Assembly (NCBI RefSeq): GCF_943734655.1 | Contig: NC_071354.1 | Location: 71,925,338 to 71,989,337, forward strand | Origin: Sabethes cyaneus | Lineage: Eukaryota > Arthropoda > Insecta > Diptera > Culicidae | Direction: 5' to 3' | DNA: 64,000 nucleotides | In this document: in pieces, positions 12,088 to 23,660 of the stretch | How positions within the stretch are numbered: the stretch's first letter is position 1 | Layout of the letters: the number at the start of each line of letters is the position of its first letter | Made by a program: the position numbers and the translations under genes | The notes under the pieces: model-generated | What the model saw: the letters and a program-made list of their open reading frames with translations, nothing else | Told to the model about the DNA's origin: nothing | Database searches by the model: none

Positions 12088-14480
12088 TCAGCCTAGCAAG
12101 CTATGGCCCTGTCGTTGCAAACGTTCTAGCCGTTGCAACTCCGTTATCACCGACGTTGCCGCCCTATCGACGGCACCCCATGCGCGCTGCGCAGCGCACA
12201 TTCTCTGCACAATGTTGTCGGCGTTGGTGTCTTCCCCAACGACCGCAAGCATCACCCGCCGAGTGGACGTAAACCGCGGGCAGTGAAAAATCACATGCTC
12301 CGCCGTTTCCTCGGCTACCGTGCAAACGGGGCAAAAGGGTGAATCTACCCGCCCGCGTGTATGTAGATGCTTCTTAAAGCATCCATGACCCGACAGAAAC
12401 TGGGTAAGGAAAAAGTTTACCTCACCATGTCCTCTACCGATCCAGGACGATATGTTCTGGATCAGCCTATGGGTCCACCTACCATGGTCGGTGCGATCCC
12501 ATTCCGCCTGCCAACGCCTAATAGAGTCCAGCCTAACTCTGTCCCTAGCGCCCCTGACGTTCCTCTGCCTATGGCACTCGATATCCTCGCCTAGGAGTAT
12601 GCATATTGGAATCATGGCTGCAATAACCCCAATCGCATCCAACGATATGGTACAGTAGCCGCACGCAACGCGCAATGCTAACAGCCTGAACACCTTGTTC
12701 AGACATGCCTGATTGCGCTTACTCTCCAAAGCCGGGGCCCACGCCGGTGCACCGTATCGTAGCACCGACATGGCAACGCTCGCCATCAGGCGTCTCTTAC
12801 TGCTGCTAGGACCGTAGCCGTTCGGCATGATCTTAGACAGCGCAGTGACCGCCGTTGACGCTTTACCACAAGCATAATCCACATGGCTGGTGAAGTTCAG
12901 CCTGTTGTCTGTAATGACACCCAGGTACTTCACACTTCGTTTGGAGACAATCATCTGTCCCCTAACGATTATTTTTGCCTCTAGGGCCGACTTGCGGTTG
13001 CTGACCATCACCGCTTCCGTCTTATGGTGGGCCAATCGCAGATTGACGCCCGCCATCCAACCCTCTATTATGCTTATGGCTTCTGATGCCAGCATTTCCA
13101 CCTCCTCCAGAAACTCGCCTACCACTGTAAGGACGATATCATCGGCGAAGCCAGCGATATCGACCCCAGTGGGTAGTTCGAGCCTCAGCACCCCGTCGTA
13201 CATGGCATTCCAAAGCGTGGGGCCGAGAATCGAACCCTGTGGAACACCCGCTGTCACTTTGTACCTCTTCGCCCCATCCGCCGTGTCGTACACTAGCGTC
13301 CGGTTCTCGAAGTAACTCTTAAGCAACCTGCATAGATGATCCGGTACCCTCATCCTATGCAGCGCTAACGCAATTGCACCCCAGTTAGCGCTGTTAAAGG
13401 CGTTTTTGACATCGATTGTGACTATGGCACAATACCTGTCGCCTCGCCTTTTCCGTTTCATAGGCTTCTCGGTCCTCTCCACCACGGACGTTATGGCATC
13501 TACAGTGGACTTCCCCTTACGGAAGCCAAACTGCGTGTTTGCCAGTCCGACATCACTTTCCGTCACAGGCGTTAGCCTGTTTAGGATTACCCGCTCTAGC
13601 AATTTGCCTAGCGTGTCCAATAGGCAAATTGGCCTGTACGACGAGGGATCAACAAGCGGTTTCCCCGGCTTTGGCAGCAGTACCAATCTTTGGACTTTCC
13701 ATTTGTCTGGAAATTTGCATACCTCTAGGCAACTCTGAAGCGTCTCTCTAAACATATCGGGATATGCTTGGATCGCCACTTTGAGTGCCTCGTTCGGAAT
13801 CCCGTCAGGACCGGGCGCTTTCTTTGTTTTCAAACCCCTGGCAATTACGATGAGTTCCTCATTCGTGACCGGAGTGAGGACATCATTCGATTGACCGTAC
13901 GGGGTCGGAGGCCACCAAACTGGATCGTGTTGCGGAAAGAGCCCTTCCACGATGACTTTCAGCTTTTGGGGGCAGGTTTCCTGCGGCGCAGATGTACCCT
14001 TCATCTTTTTCATTACCACCTGGTATGCACCTCCCCAGGGGTTTGAGTCCGCATCGCGACATAGCTCCTGGAAACAGGATTTCTTGCTACGCCTAACCTC
14101 CTTCTTAAGCGCCGACCTTGCCGCTCTAAGTTCGACTCGCCGAGCTTCAGCATCTGCATCGGTCCGGGCCCTCTGCGCTAGCCTTCTCGCTCTGTGGCAC
14201 CTGGAACGGAGCTGGGCAATGGTATCACTCCACCAGTATACCAAGCGACGACCGTTCATTGGCTGCCCCGTCCTAGACATAGTGGTATCACATGCCCGTA
14301 CTAGGACGTTGGTCAGCTCACGAGCACTCAGGTTCGAGTGGGTGCTCTCTGCACTGAGTGCTTAAACGAACAGGTCTTTGTCGAAGGACTTCACTTTCCA
14401 CCTCCTCCCTGTCGACTTCACCCCGCGTGGCCGTAGCGCCCGTCGTTCAATCGTGTACCGTATAGCTTGGTGATCGCTAT
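12088..14480 (-). pseudogene. R1-clade ORF2, reverse transcriptase and C-terminal part
   Basis: A long open frame runs from 14280 to 12088 (about 730 codons). RT blocks are in order: LKTKKAPGPDGIPNEAL, SYRPICLLDTLGKLLERVIL, FGFRKGKSTVDAI, VTIDVKNAFNSANW, TAGVPQGSILGPTLWN, the catalytic FADDIVL, then VKYLGVITDNRLNF. The C-terminus carries CPVC-x9-H-x4-C, the zinc motif of R1-type ORF2. All catalytic aspartates look intact here. Upstream, the frame continues through THSDHQAIRYTIE, the endonuclease end, but a TAA near 14360 separates it from the RT frame. RT copies its RNA at a nick made by the element's endonuclease. Many plus-strand reading frames here are shadows of this gene. Confidence 0.9.
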
Positions 14481-14488
14481 GCGTGTAC

Positions 14489-15462
14489 CAGTGGCGACTC
14501 GTCCGCATGTTCAACCTGTTCATAGGACAGGCAACAAAATTCAACCCGACAAAATTTTTTTTCATCACTAGTTCATGATTTCGTTTGAACCGACGCACAT
14601 GCAATACGAATAATTCGGTAAATTATTAGTTTAGTTTACGAAGCTGCTGAGCAAACCGTTCAACACGACGTTTGAACGTTGCTTTGATCTCAATGCACAA
14701 GCATATACCAACACATTATTCCTGGTGTTGATTCTGGGTACGAAGGAGATAAAAAGAGAATGTGAAACAGCTTTTACTCGAAGGCGCGGGCGCATTATTG
14801 TCTCATTACTCGTTCATCTTCAGCATTGAACAACTTACTACCCCATTTTCCTATGGCCTGCGCTTTGATTCCATTTTATCGAGTTACGAAGCTAATGAGC
14901 AAAACGTTCAATATGACGCTTGAACGTTGCTTTTAGAGATTAGCACCAGGACAATGTATTGGTACGAAGGGGATGACATGCATTATTCGCAAAATTTTCT
15001 CATTAACTCGTTCATCTTTAGCATTGAACAACTTACGCATATTGCTTGTGGTGCGTGTGGTGGTTATTCTTGAATTTGGTTCAATAGGTAAATTGAACGG
15101 AAAGTCTTAGGTTCGTAGTTAAAATTCAGAGACGGGTTTGCTGGTAAAGTAAACCGCCGTATTCCGTTGTTATTTAAATAATAGGGGTATTCCCGTAGCG
15201 CTTGTTATGTTGCGTATACGGAGTATTGCGTATTTATACTGCCGCTACTCTGCCGCTTCCATATAAACCGGAACTGCTATGCGAATTGCGGCAGCATATA
15301 CACGAAATACACCGTTTACGCAACATAACAAGCGCTACGTGCATACACCTAATGTTTGTTTTATGAATAAAATATACAATTTCGATAATAAAAAAAGCTG
15401 CGTATTAATTTGTATTTTTCGCTGGTTGAACAGGTAAGCTAAACCACCACGAGTCGCCACTG
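14489..15462. mobile_element. Non-autonomous hAT element inside R1 ORF2
   Basis: Perfect 14-bp terminal inverted repeats CAGTGGCGACTCGT (14489-14502) and the reverse complement (15449-15462) are flanked by an 8-bp direct repeat GCGTGTAC (14481-14488 and 15463-15470). The 8-bp duplication and CAGTGGCG ends are diagnostic of the hAT superfamily. Removing the insert plus one repeat rejoins the R1 reading frame. The interior has two diverged copies of a block of about 200-250 bp (starting near 14640 and 14888) and no transposase. Confidence 0.92.
15184..15349. mobile_element. TA-flanked MITE nested in the hAT element
   Basis: A perfect 22-bp inverted repeat (15195-15216 and 15317-15338, core GTAGCGCTTGTTATGTTGCG) extends imperfectly outward as GGGGTATTCCC to TA dinucleotides at 15182-15183 and 15350-15351. 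It is about 166 bp with no coding capacity. This is the third nesting level: TA MITE in hAT MITE in R1 LINE. Confidence 0.75.
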
Positions 15463-16045
15463 GCGTGTACTCATCTGACACCCTCCAGCCCATGTTGGCA
15501 AGCAACGTTGGGCTGCAGAAGGTGATGTCGATGATCGATTGTTGTACCCCCCTACAAAAGGTACTGACGGATCCCACGTTAGCCAGACTTACATCCAGCT
15601 TGGACAGAGCTTCCAGCAAGCTTTGTCCCCTCGGAGTAGTGCACCTGCTACCCCATTTGACAGCCCAAGCATTGAAGACTCCTCCAATGACAACGGGCTT
15701 GCGGCCCGTGTGTTCGTCGGTGAGCACGTCTAGCATCCGGTCAAACTGCTCCGGCGACCACCTAGGTGGAGCGTAGCAGCTACAGATGCAGACGCCATCG
15801 ACCACCGCAATCACGAACCCCTCTTGGTCGGACGACATCACCTCCTGGATCGGGTATCTACCCATCACGGCGATCGCTGCCATCCGACTCTTGTCGATTA
15901 CCCAGTTAGTGCCGCCACGGGAGACCCGGTAGGGATCCGCGATAATGGCAATATCGCACCCGTTTCGGCTGCCGTTTGCCAAAGCAACTCCTGTGCCGTT
16001 TCACAGTGGTTTAGGTTAATCTGTATAACCTTCACCGTTATCGTT
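15463..16045 (-). pseudogene. R1-clade ORF2, AP endonuclease domain (5' part)
   Basis: Minus-strand translation begins VIQINLNHCETAQELL (about 16025-15980), the usual start of R1 ORF2. It overlaps the end of ORF1 (stop at 16038-16040) in another frame. After a frameshift near 15965 it continues as CDIAIIADPYRVSRGGTNWV. Next come SSDQEGFVIAVV, CSCYAPPRWSPEQFDRML, PVVIGGVFNAWAVKWGS (usually GDFNAW, so the catalytic D is replaced by V), and SIIDITFCSP. The hAT insertion cuts the frame at SDEYT. The missing Asp and the frameshift mean no functional endonuclease. Confidence 0.85.
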
Positions 16046-17554
16046 GCAATGCCCGCCTATAAGCCGCACACAGTGGGCCACCTGTGGCATGCTTATTTTC
16101 CGCTTCGACTGTGCACAGCAAGCACCTGGGGGGTTTGCTACATCCCCTGGCGAAGTGGCCATCTTCGCCGCACCGCCTGCACAGCTTAGACCGATCGGGG
16201 GCCTTACACTTGGCCGTCCGATGGCCAAAGCCCATACACCTGAAACAGCGTTCGATACGCCGTTTCGACACCTGTGGACACACTGACCACCCTACCTTAA
16301 TTTTGCCGGACGCCAACATCTTGTTGGCGATTTCCTCCGGCACGTTTAAGGTTGCGGTTTGCATATCTCCATATGCCTTCCGCAAGCGGATGTCTGCGGG
16401 TGCCACATCAACCTTAAGCTGATCCCGAAGAGCATCACTCAGGTCAACTGTCATCGTAATCTCGTCGAGGTTTTTACACTCGACCAGAACACGCTGCGAC
16501 AGCGCCTTTACCTGGCCCGCTTCGCCCAGAGACTGCTCAACCAGTTTCTGGTAATTCGAACTCTGGACCGTTGGGTCCTTTTTAAGCTCGAAGAGCATAT
16601 CCCCTGCCTGGGTTCGGCGGGTCTTTACTACGTTGGCCCCAAGCTCCTGTAACTTGGGGTCCACCCGAACCTTACGCAGTAGTTCAGCGTACGACAGCTT
16701 ACCTGTCAGCTTCACTACTAAGGCGTCGCCCTTATGGACGCGCCTTGGCTTTGGCTTTGCAGCCGCAGCCTCGCACGGTTTCGGCCTCGGCGGTTTAGGC
16801 GGTTTACGCCTAACCACCCGCCATTCCTCCTCCCCGGTCCCGGCAGCACCATCCGCGACCGCCTCCGCGCGTTCGCTGGTAGAGGCGCGAGCCGAAGTCC
16901 GCTGCCTCTTGGCTACCAGCGTTGGTCCATGGTCGGGCGTAGCCGCCTTGCGCTTGGCAAGCGGCGTACGCGCCTGACTAGGCATGGCCACAGCCTTAGC
17001 GGCTATGACCAGAGCTTCGGCGATTTCGCATCGCTGCAGAAGCTCTTGCCTCTCCACCTCAGCAGCTATGACGGTAGAGCGGAGGCTCACCGCCAGCTTT
17101 TTAATGTCGAGGTGGACATTTGACCTAGAGTTGATGAACGAGTACAACTCGTCCACCAACCTTTTGGCTTCCTTCAGCTTGCTACTGGCTGGAGGAAGCC
17201 CAACTTCGCCCTCAAGAGGGTGCACCACGCCCTCCGTTGACATTTGCCTACCGCTGTCGCTCGCCCTCTTGGCTGAGCTAGCAGCGGTGGCCACCTGCGT
17301 TCTAACTGGGGTGTTAGACTTTGGTGGAGTCAACTTCCTCTTCGGTATCGCCCCCGTTTTCGGGGGGCTTCCCTGTATGGGCTGTGCCCCCAATTTCGGC
17401 GGGCTTCCCTTCTTGGGTCGCGCCCCCGATATCGGGGGCTACCTGTCTTTGCTGTTGGTGACCTTGCCAACTTACTACTTTTGGCAAAGATATCATCTTT
17501 GCCACTAGTAGTACCCTCATTCGTGCCCTCATTAAATAGTAAGAACTTGTCCAT
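16038..17554 (-). CDS. R1-clade ORF1, zinc-knuckle RNA-binding protein
   Basis: A 451-codon frame runs from 17393 to the stop at 16038-16040. The C-terminus has three zinc knuckles: CFRCMGFGHRTAKC (residues about 383-396), CRRCGEDGHFARGC (405-418) and a C-x2-C-x7-H-x6-C motif (424-442). The middle is Lys/Arg-rich, and the N-terminal half is charged and probably disordered. A 36-bp unit coding for GAxPxxGSPPK is repeated near the N-terminus. A likelier native start is the ATG at 17552-17554 (MDKFLLFNEG), which would need a frameshift to join this frame. ORF1 coats the LINE RNA. Apart from the start region, the frame is intact. Confidence 0.8.
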
Positions 17555-18400
17555 GCTTTATGGGTCCCAACTCTAAGCCGCTACCTCCACTCGTAATTGT
17601 TGTGTATCCCATGGTGATCTATGCAAGCAGGGAGACCATGGCTAGGGACACTCCCCCCAACCCTTCATGGGGGCAGGGATGTCAGCATCCGATCAGCGTT
17701 AGTCAGGAATGTAACATCTGAGCCTACACCACCGCACTTTGACGTGAGGGACGAGCCTTGAACGTACCTAGAGACCAGCCACGGTTTTAACGGAACGGAA
17801 GGCAGCTGTACCATTAGCCTACTCGCCGTTTCGGGAAGGTACCACCCTTCCTTACCTAAGGTAGTAGAATAGCACAGCCGTCAGCCCTATAGCGCCGAAT
17901 CCAAACGTTTATTCCCGCCCGTCCAGTACACCATAATTAGGATCTTCCTGGAACCGATCCTAATGTGCCCATGGCACTCCTGACCCGGCTTTTTTACTTA
18001 AAGTCCTGAGCTCTAACAGGACGCTACGGCGTCCGCAGCTGGCTTATAGGAATTTGAGCCCCGCTCGCCTCTTTACACCCCTGCGCCACGCTACCCGCAA
18101 GAACTACGGCGCCCGCAGCTGGCTTATAGGAGTTGAGCCCCGCTCGCCTCTTTACACCACTACGCCACGCTACCCTCAGGCACAACGTGCCCCCCTTTCC
18201 CTGTTAGCACACAACTGAGGGTGCAACCAAAGACTGGTATTTGGTCGACCCTAGGCCCAGTTGCGTCCCGGCCGGTACCGCGTGGAGGTAGGGATAAGAG
18301 TTCCCGCTCCCATCTTAGTGGCTATACGGAGTCGCGCAAAGTCGAATGCGACTTTGTTCGGCACCTTAACCTCGCTGGGTTAGGGCCTTAACCGGCCAGA
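17555..18400 (-). repeat. R1 element 5' UTR with 79-bp tandem repeats
   Basis: Non-coding, GC-richer leader of the R1 element. Two tandem copies of a unit of about 79 bp, including CGCAGCTGGCTTATAGGA and CCCCGCTCGCCTCTTTACAC, lie at about 18022-18100 and 18101-18178. Tandem leader repeats are common in non-LTR elements and often carry the internal promoter (general knowledge). No promoter was demonstrated here. Confidence 0.7.
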
Positions 18401-18412
18401 AGCCACTGGTTT

Positions 18413-18711
18413 GGAATCTTACAAGATACCTATTCTTATATAAAAAAATGCGGGAAATCGATTGGTGATGGTTTCATCCTGCGCATACTTCGGGAAGTGG
18501 TCCATTTTACCCTATTTTCCCCAACAATCATGATAAAAGCTAATTAAACAATATAAAAACTTATATGCCGCCCGTGAAACGAACTCAAATAGCTTCTAAA
18601 TTTTGTCAAAATATCAGAAGAATCAAATTCCATCTATTCCATACTGTGCAAAATGCAAGAATAGTCCATTTTGCCAATTCACCTCCATATACATAGATAA
18701 CTTAAGGGGGC
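18413..18711. other. Spacer with GTCCATTTT phrase repeats
   Basis: Resembles TE-end phrases. GTCCATTTTACCCTATTTTC (18499-18518) and GTCCATTTTGCCAATTCACC (18664-18683) are related. A reverse-complement version (GGGGTAAATTGGGCAAAATG) occurs at 19887-19906. These are probably stray ends of one TA-flanked family. Confidence 0.4.
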
Positions 18712-19437
18712 ATAGTACTTTTTACACCATATTTTTTGCCTATTTTCAAATATTTTATTCTCGATAACGCGAAAAGCGAATCGATTCGGGTTTTTTGCAT
18801 TCCAAACATTGCACTTTATACTAATATTTACAATTTTGTTTGCATAAGTGAACCTCTTTCCCTCTCCCCTACGGCCCCTTGAACATGACCGTTCGAAAAA
18901 AACATGATTTGCGGTACCATGGATTGGCGCTGGGGGTCTTATCCGAATTGAAAAATTCCAAAACGACATGAAAGTATGTTAAATTATCTCATGTTTGACC
19001 CATCCTTTTTTAAAATTCGAACGCATAACAAAATGGCGGACATTCAAACATAAAAGTAAGGGTTTTAGTCGAAAAAATTGACTTTAAACATTTCTAAAAA
19101 ATACAAAAATAGTAATATCAAAAAAAGGATGGGTCAAACACTAGATAATTTTGTTGGCTTTAAAACAAAAAAAGAATCATGAGAATTGCTTGAGCCGTTC
19201 TTGAGATATTTATGGTACCGACTTTCAAAACCTGGTTTCGAGAAAAACGACGTTGATCTTTTTATTCGCCGTGTAATCGCTCCAGACATGCGCGGTACAA
19301 ATAGCTGTAACTTTGTCAATTTTTGGAATTCATTGAAATGACTTGAAACACATATGGTCAAAAAGTTAATCTTTCGAAATAATCAATAAAAAAAAAAATC
19401 GATTTTTTTAAGTTGAAAAAGTACTATGCCCCCTTAA
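18712..19437. mobile_element. TTAA-flanked piggyBac-like MITE with inner palindrome
   Basis: The ends are a perfect 22-bp inverted repeat beginning TTAAGGGGGCATAGTACTTT (18712 rightward; 19437 leftward). Including TTAA at both outer edges, this fits piggyBac-type TTAA target duplication plus a G-rich inverted repeat. Inside, 18982-19013 and 19121-19153 form a second inverted repeat (core GTTTGACCCATCCTTTTTT), suggesting a nested or composite foldback. No transposase frame. Confidence 0.75.
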
Positions 19438-20018
19438 TTAAAGTAATTAAAACTAACTCAAAGGTAAACACAACCATCAAAAGAAATGTGTATTTCATCA
19501 TACTGAATAACTTCGGAGAACAGTTGAAAGTAATAAAATAATTGGATGCAATGTTATTGTGCAAAATTGATTTTTAAGTGTGCTTTCTAAGCAAATCATT
19601 ATATCTCGCAACTAGTAAAAGATATATAGTCACTATATTCAGCAAAGTTGCTCATTTTAGTGTGTTCTACAATTTTTCTGAAAGAAAGTTTTTTTTTTGA
19701 CGGATTAAAAAAACAAGGAGGAGGAGGAGTAGGAGAGAATTAAGCAAAACGGACCGATTGTGAATCCATCACGGTACTCAATCGATGACATTCAACTCTC
19801 CTGATGTCTTTCGGTGCTATTCGAGTTTATTCTCCTGTTTTTGAATTAGTTTTAGTCGCTGTAATTAGGTTTCACTATGTATTTAGGGGTAAATTGGGCA
19901 AAATGGACTAAATGGACAAACTCAATGAATTAAAATTAATATTGAACTCCAGACACGATCACCCAGTTGACGTATGACTATGTTAGGCAGGTCTTTACAT
20001 TAAACCCTTGTATTTTGA
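19438..20018. other. AT-rich stretch, nothing firm
   Basis: A short GGAGGAGGAG tract lies near 19720. Apart from the TE-end phrase at 19887, nothing is recognised. Confidence 0.4.
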
Positions 20019-20122
20019 AGAATACTTTTCTGATGATTTTATTCTTATTCTTATTCTTAAGAATACTTTTCTGATGATTTTATTCTTATTCTTATTCTTA
20101 AGAATACTTTTCTGATGATTTT
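20019..20122. repeat. 41-bp tandem repeat, about 2.5 copies
   Basis: The unit AGAATACTTTTCTGATGATT followed by TTATTCTTATTCTTATTCTTA starts at 20019, 20060 and 20101 (partial). Copies are essentially identical. Confidence 0.9.
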
Positions 20123-20486
20123 AACAAAAACACTTAAGAAGCGAAAAACTAGTAGCATGATAATAAAATTGTTACCTTCTTCAACAATCGAAGCTGTTGT
20201 CGGTTGAAAATGGTTATTATAAAATCATGCATTTTAGGACCAATTAGAATACGTATGTTAAAAATAATTACATTATATCATGGTTTAAGTAAGTGAACCA
20301 ATCTGTGTTACCAATCTGTGGTACCAAAAATAAATACTTTTGTTAACGCCAGAATTGAGATTTTTTTCTTTTTATTGTATAATTGTGCTGTGACATAAAA
20401 TGAAAATTCTAATCTTCAAAATAAATTACTAGTGGCAATAACAAAACCTGTTTTTAAAGCTGACCTAGACAAAGTTTGAACAACTA

Positions 20487-20699
20487 AGCAAAGCAAAGCC
20501 TAGGTGCTACATTCCGTTATCGAAACTTGACCTTCTGTTTTTATACGACAGAGTTCGCAGTCAGCTGTTAGAGTGCAAAACAATTGCAGGGCCAGTTGCT
20601 ACGATCCTATTGACTCTAACAGCCTCTCCCAGTCGAGATTCGAACATACGACGACTGGCTTATTAGGCCAGCGTCATACATCGAAGCCAACTGGGAGTT
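20487..20699 (-). mobile_element. tRNA-derived SINE, Feilai-like
   Basis: Read on the minus strand, the head (from 20699) has an A-box-like CTCCCAGTTGGCTTCGATG and a B-box GTTCGAATCTC (near 20635-20645), the internal RNA polymerase III promoter of tRNA-related SINEs. The body continues leftward to AAAGCCTAGGTG. The body end matches 59325-59410. It does not fold as a canonical tRNA. Feilai is a tRNA-related SINE described from Aedes; the family name here is from memory. Confidence 0.7.
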
Positions 20700-22260
20700 T
20701 GAATAACTATTCAAAGCAAATCTTTTTAATTGAGTTTAGCTCTCTAAAATTGGTCCTTTTTTGTCTAGATGAATTGCTTTAATTGTGTATAAGCTCAATT
20801 CTCTAGCAGCCTTCATTCAGATAGACATATTGCTTAGGCAGTCAATTTTAAAAACAAATTGGTAATTGGTTTTTGTAATTTTTATAATGACTATTGCAAC
20901 GGACGTAGAAAATGGTAGAAGGAAGTAATTAACCATAGGTGTTTTATTGTATTCCACGGTGGCACAAAACGTAAAGGGGAAAGAGTGGAAAATTAGATAA
21001 GGAGAGGATCATTAAAATTACACTTGCTAGGTTCGTAGTTCGTTCCTTATTACCAAGCTAGACAATCCACGGGCTGAACCCGACTCGAACTTTGAACCCG
21101 ACTTTTCTCCGGTGGTTCGAAGATATTGCGCAACCCCAGAGGACTGGTTTTTGTAGTAATTTCTTTTGTAGTATGTCGAAAGTCGTGCTCAATTTGACTC
21201 TATATTTTCTCAGTTATGTTTTCGTAACGACCGTTTTAGTTTCAGTTTTATCTCATATATTAGCAATATTTCAATTTTACATTAATTTATTCTCATCCGC
21301 ATGTTTTAAATTTAATTTTCTCCAAGGTCACTATTTTTATTGTCTTTAGTGTCCAATGACCAAAAACTCGATGAATGTCGAGAAACCAAATACATGTTGT
21401 TAATCCAAGTTGCAGCTGAAACATGTAAGAGTAGTGACTATATCAGTCACTGACTGACAGGACCATACCGCAAAATAAAACTGCATCTACACCCTACACG
21501 TGTAATGGCTTAAACATCAATATGCATTGTAGGCGCATTTATGTCTCTGCGTTAACACACAGACGGCGGAAAAGTCAGTGGAACGCAGAAAACTGCGCGT
21601 CTCAACAAAGAATCATTATAATGGAAAACATTTAAATACTATTAAAAAAAATCGAACGAAGTCAATATTTTGTTCGATACCTATCAATGAGTATAAATTC
21701 TTTATGCCCTGCAACAGGAAACAACTTAATACGATTCCGAGAGATATTGGTTCCCCGTAACCAACCCGACAATCATAGCCATTCACCTGTCAAGCATACA
21801 AATCTTCTTTGTTCCCTACAATAAATCTTTAAGCGAGTAAAACCTTGGAACGCAACTAAATCGATCGCCGACCGACCGACCGGCCAACCGGTCGACCAGC
21901 GAGTGCCGCAGTGTTCCCTGTTCAAATCCCCTCGAGTACTAGCCCTCGTTAATCACTTCAATAATCAACGAACCACTTTCGATAGCCATTCAAATGTGAG
22001 TCCCTTGATACGGTGGTGAAGCCCAAGCATGTACTGCATTCACCCTATGGCTATTCTTGTCATTCAACTGTAACCGGCGCGGAGCATTTGGTCGGGAGGA
22101 AACAGCCGAGTCACCAGTAAATCTTGTCTGCAAACAAATGACTTAATTGCTGACAGCTAAGCCGCCGTGTCACAATCAATAGTTCGCCTAGTGCGTGCCA
22201 TAAGGCGACACTGCAAAAAGTCTCTTAAGATTGTAAGGCAGTTTGACTAATATACGTGAA
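20700..22260. other. Unassigned, partly low-copy-looking DNA
   Basis: No convincing coding or repeat structure. A GACCGACCGACCGGCC-like tract lies near 21871-21900. Confidence 0.35.
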
Positions 22261-23660
22261 CCATTTCTGTCGGGTTCGTAGCATAAAAGGCTGGCCCAGG
22301 TTTTCGCTTTCAGGTTTCCACCGTACTTTATTTCATTTTTTTGAGGACACGACACTTTAAGTCAGCCCGTGTTAGCCTGGGTGCCTATCCCAATAACGCA
22401 AAACGACATCAATAATAATAATCACTATCGCACCCACTGCCAGCAGCCGGCAGCGTCGTCGTCGTCGTCGTCGTCATCGTCGCCGAGACAACCGAAGATC
22501 CCTTGGACTCGAAAACAAGCCTGCAATTGTGACTGACTGTGTGGCATTCAGCTCGCCGGGACGATTTACACGAAATGATCACGCAAATCAGCGTGCTGTC
22601 CTGTGCTGGCCGCGTTCTGGTGTGTGGTGCCGGATCGAACCGGGCAGGCGCCAGAGGAAGCGACGCAAGGGCATATGCTGAATGACTTGTTGCACGAGGG
22701 AGTCCCTCGCGCGCGCACTCCGGCAACAAGTAGTGCACCCGTCAACTGCCGGTTTTGGCTTCGTTCCGTAAGGGTTGTAGTTTAGAAAAGTTTCATGTTG
22801 CTGAAATAACTGACCGATTTGCTCTTTTCGCTTCAGCTTTTCAGCGCCTTAACCTAACTGAATTCGATAAAGTAGCGCAAAGGGCAATTGTAGAAATAAT
22901 TGTTATCTACAATATTGTTGAAAAAAGTACTACTTCTTTGAATTCTGTTTTTGAATCAAAAAAGGAAAGACGACGCAAAAGGTGCAAATCAATCCTGGTT
23001 TGTCCTTGTGTTGTTATTCGTGTCATGATAAAAATTCAAAAAAAGTAGACGCATGGTAATCTGCGGTGAGCTAAATGCAACCACTTCCATCGTAACATTT
23101 ATTTAATGTAAAATAGTATCCTCATTGCTTTCGACTTGGACTAGGTCGCAGCGTTCATCCCTGCCGACGCATCCCGGCTGTGTGACAGCTAGAAGATCGA
23201 ATCCATTTCCCAGGCCGTGCGCCATATTGGATGGCTAACGGGCAGAGAAGAGTGAAAATGTCAAACCGTGTTCGAGAACCGGATTTTACATTGGTCCGCC
23301 GTGGTACACCTACATGCGGTGCGTGTGTAAAACGAGAAAGCTTACCTCGTCAGCCCACCACCAACCCCGACAGGATGATGGGGAGGAGGACGCGCGGGTG
23401 ACTTGTGTCGAATGAGCAATTAAACTTTTTGACGTTGTGGGTGATAAATATGCACAAACGTTTGTGTCGTTTTGGGAGGGGTTGGGGCTGACGAGCGAAT
23501 GTGGGGGTAGGTTAGTTTCTATACACGGAAAGATTAGGCGGTGCTGCTCTATTTTCCAACAACTGGCTCGTCTGCGGATGTCCCCCCCCCCCCCCCTGCG
23601 TTTTGGTTCGAAAGTAAAGAAGTTACATTTGTCACGTATTTGAGCGAAAGTCCCAACTTG
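22261..23660 (+). promoter_or_regulatory. Candidate promoter and non-coding first exon region
   Basis: This is a GC-richer, CpG-containing island in AT-rich surroundings. A TATA-like CATAAAAGG lies at about 22283-22291, and an initiator-like TTTCAG lies about 20-25 bp downstream near 22310. A (GTC)n tract follows at 22454-22475, and a splice-donor-like CCGTAAGG lies near 22767. A 15-base C-run sits at 23582-23596. No long protein is evident. The plus-strand promoter reading is inference from base composition and these short matches only. Confidence 0.25.

Larger units (their letters stand above)
11816..18400 (-). mobile_element. R1-clade LINE, full-length with target-site duplication
   Basis: The element reads on the minus strand from about 18400 (5' end) to 11816 (A-rich 3' end). 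A perfect 12-bp repeat, AGCCACTGGTTT, flanks it at 11804-11815 and 18401-18412. This is the expected product of target-primed reverse transcription. Inside are a 5' UTR, a zinc-knuckle ORF1, and an ORF2 with AP endonuclease, reverse transcriptase and a C-terminal CCHC motif, in R1-clade order with no RNase H. Without the 974-bp hAT insertion it is about 5.6 kb. It is dead: ORF2 has a frameshift near 15965, the hAT insertion, and a stop near 14360. It is not in 28S rDNA, so it belongs to a non-rDNA lineage or a mistargeted copy. Confidence 0.9.

Noticed and set aside
11721..17508. Many plus-strand ORFs over the R1 element
   Set aside because: They mirror the minus-strand ORF1 and ORF2, which carry all the recognisable motifs.
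20573..20699. A tRNA gene
   Set aside because: A- and B-box-like motifs exist, but the acceptor and anticodon stems do not close and a SINE body follows.
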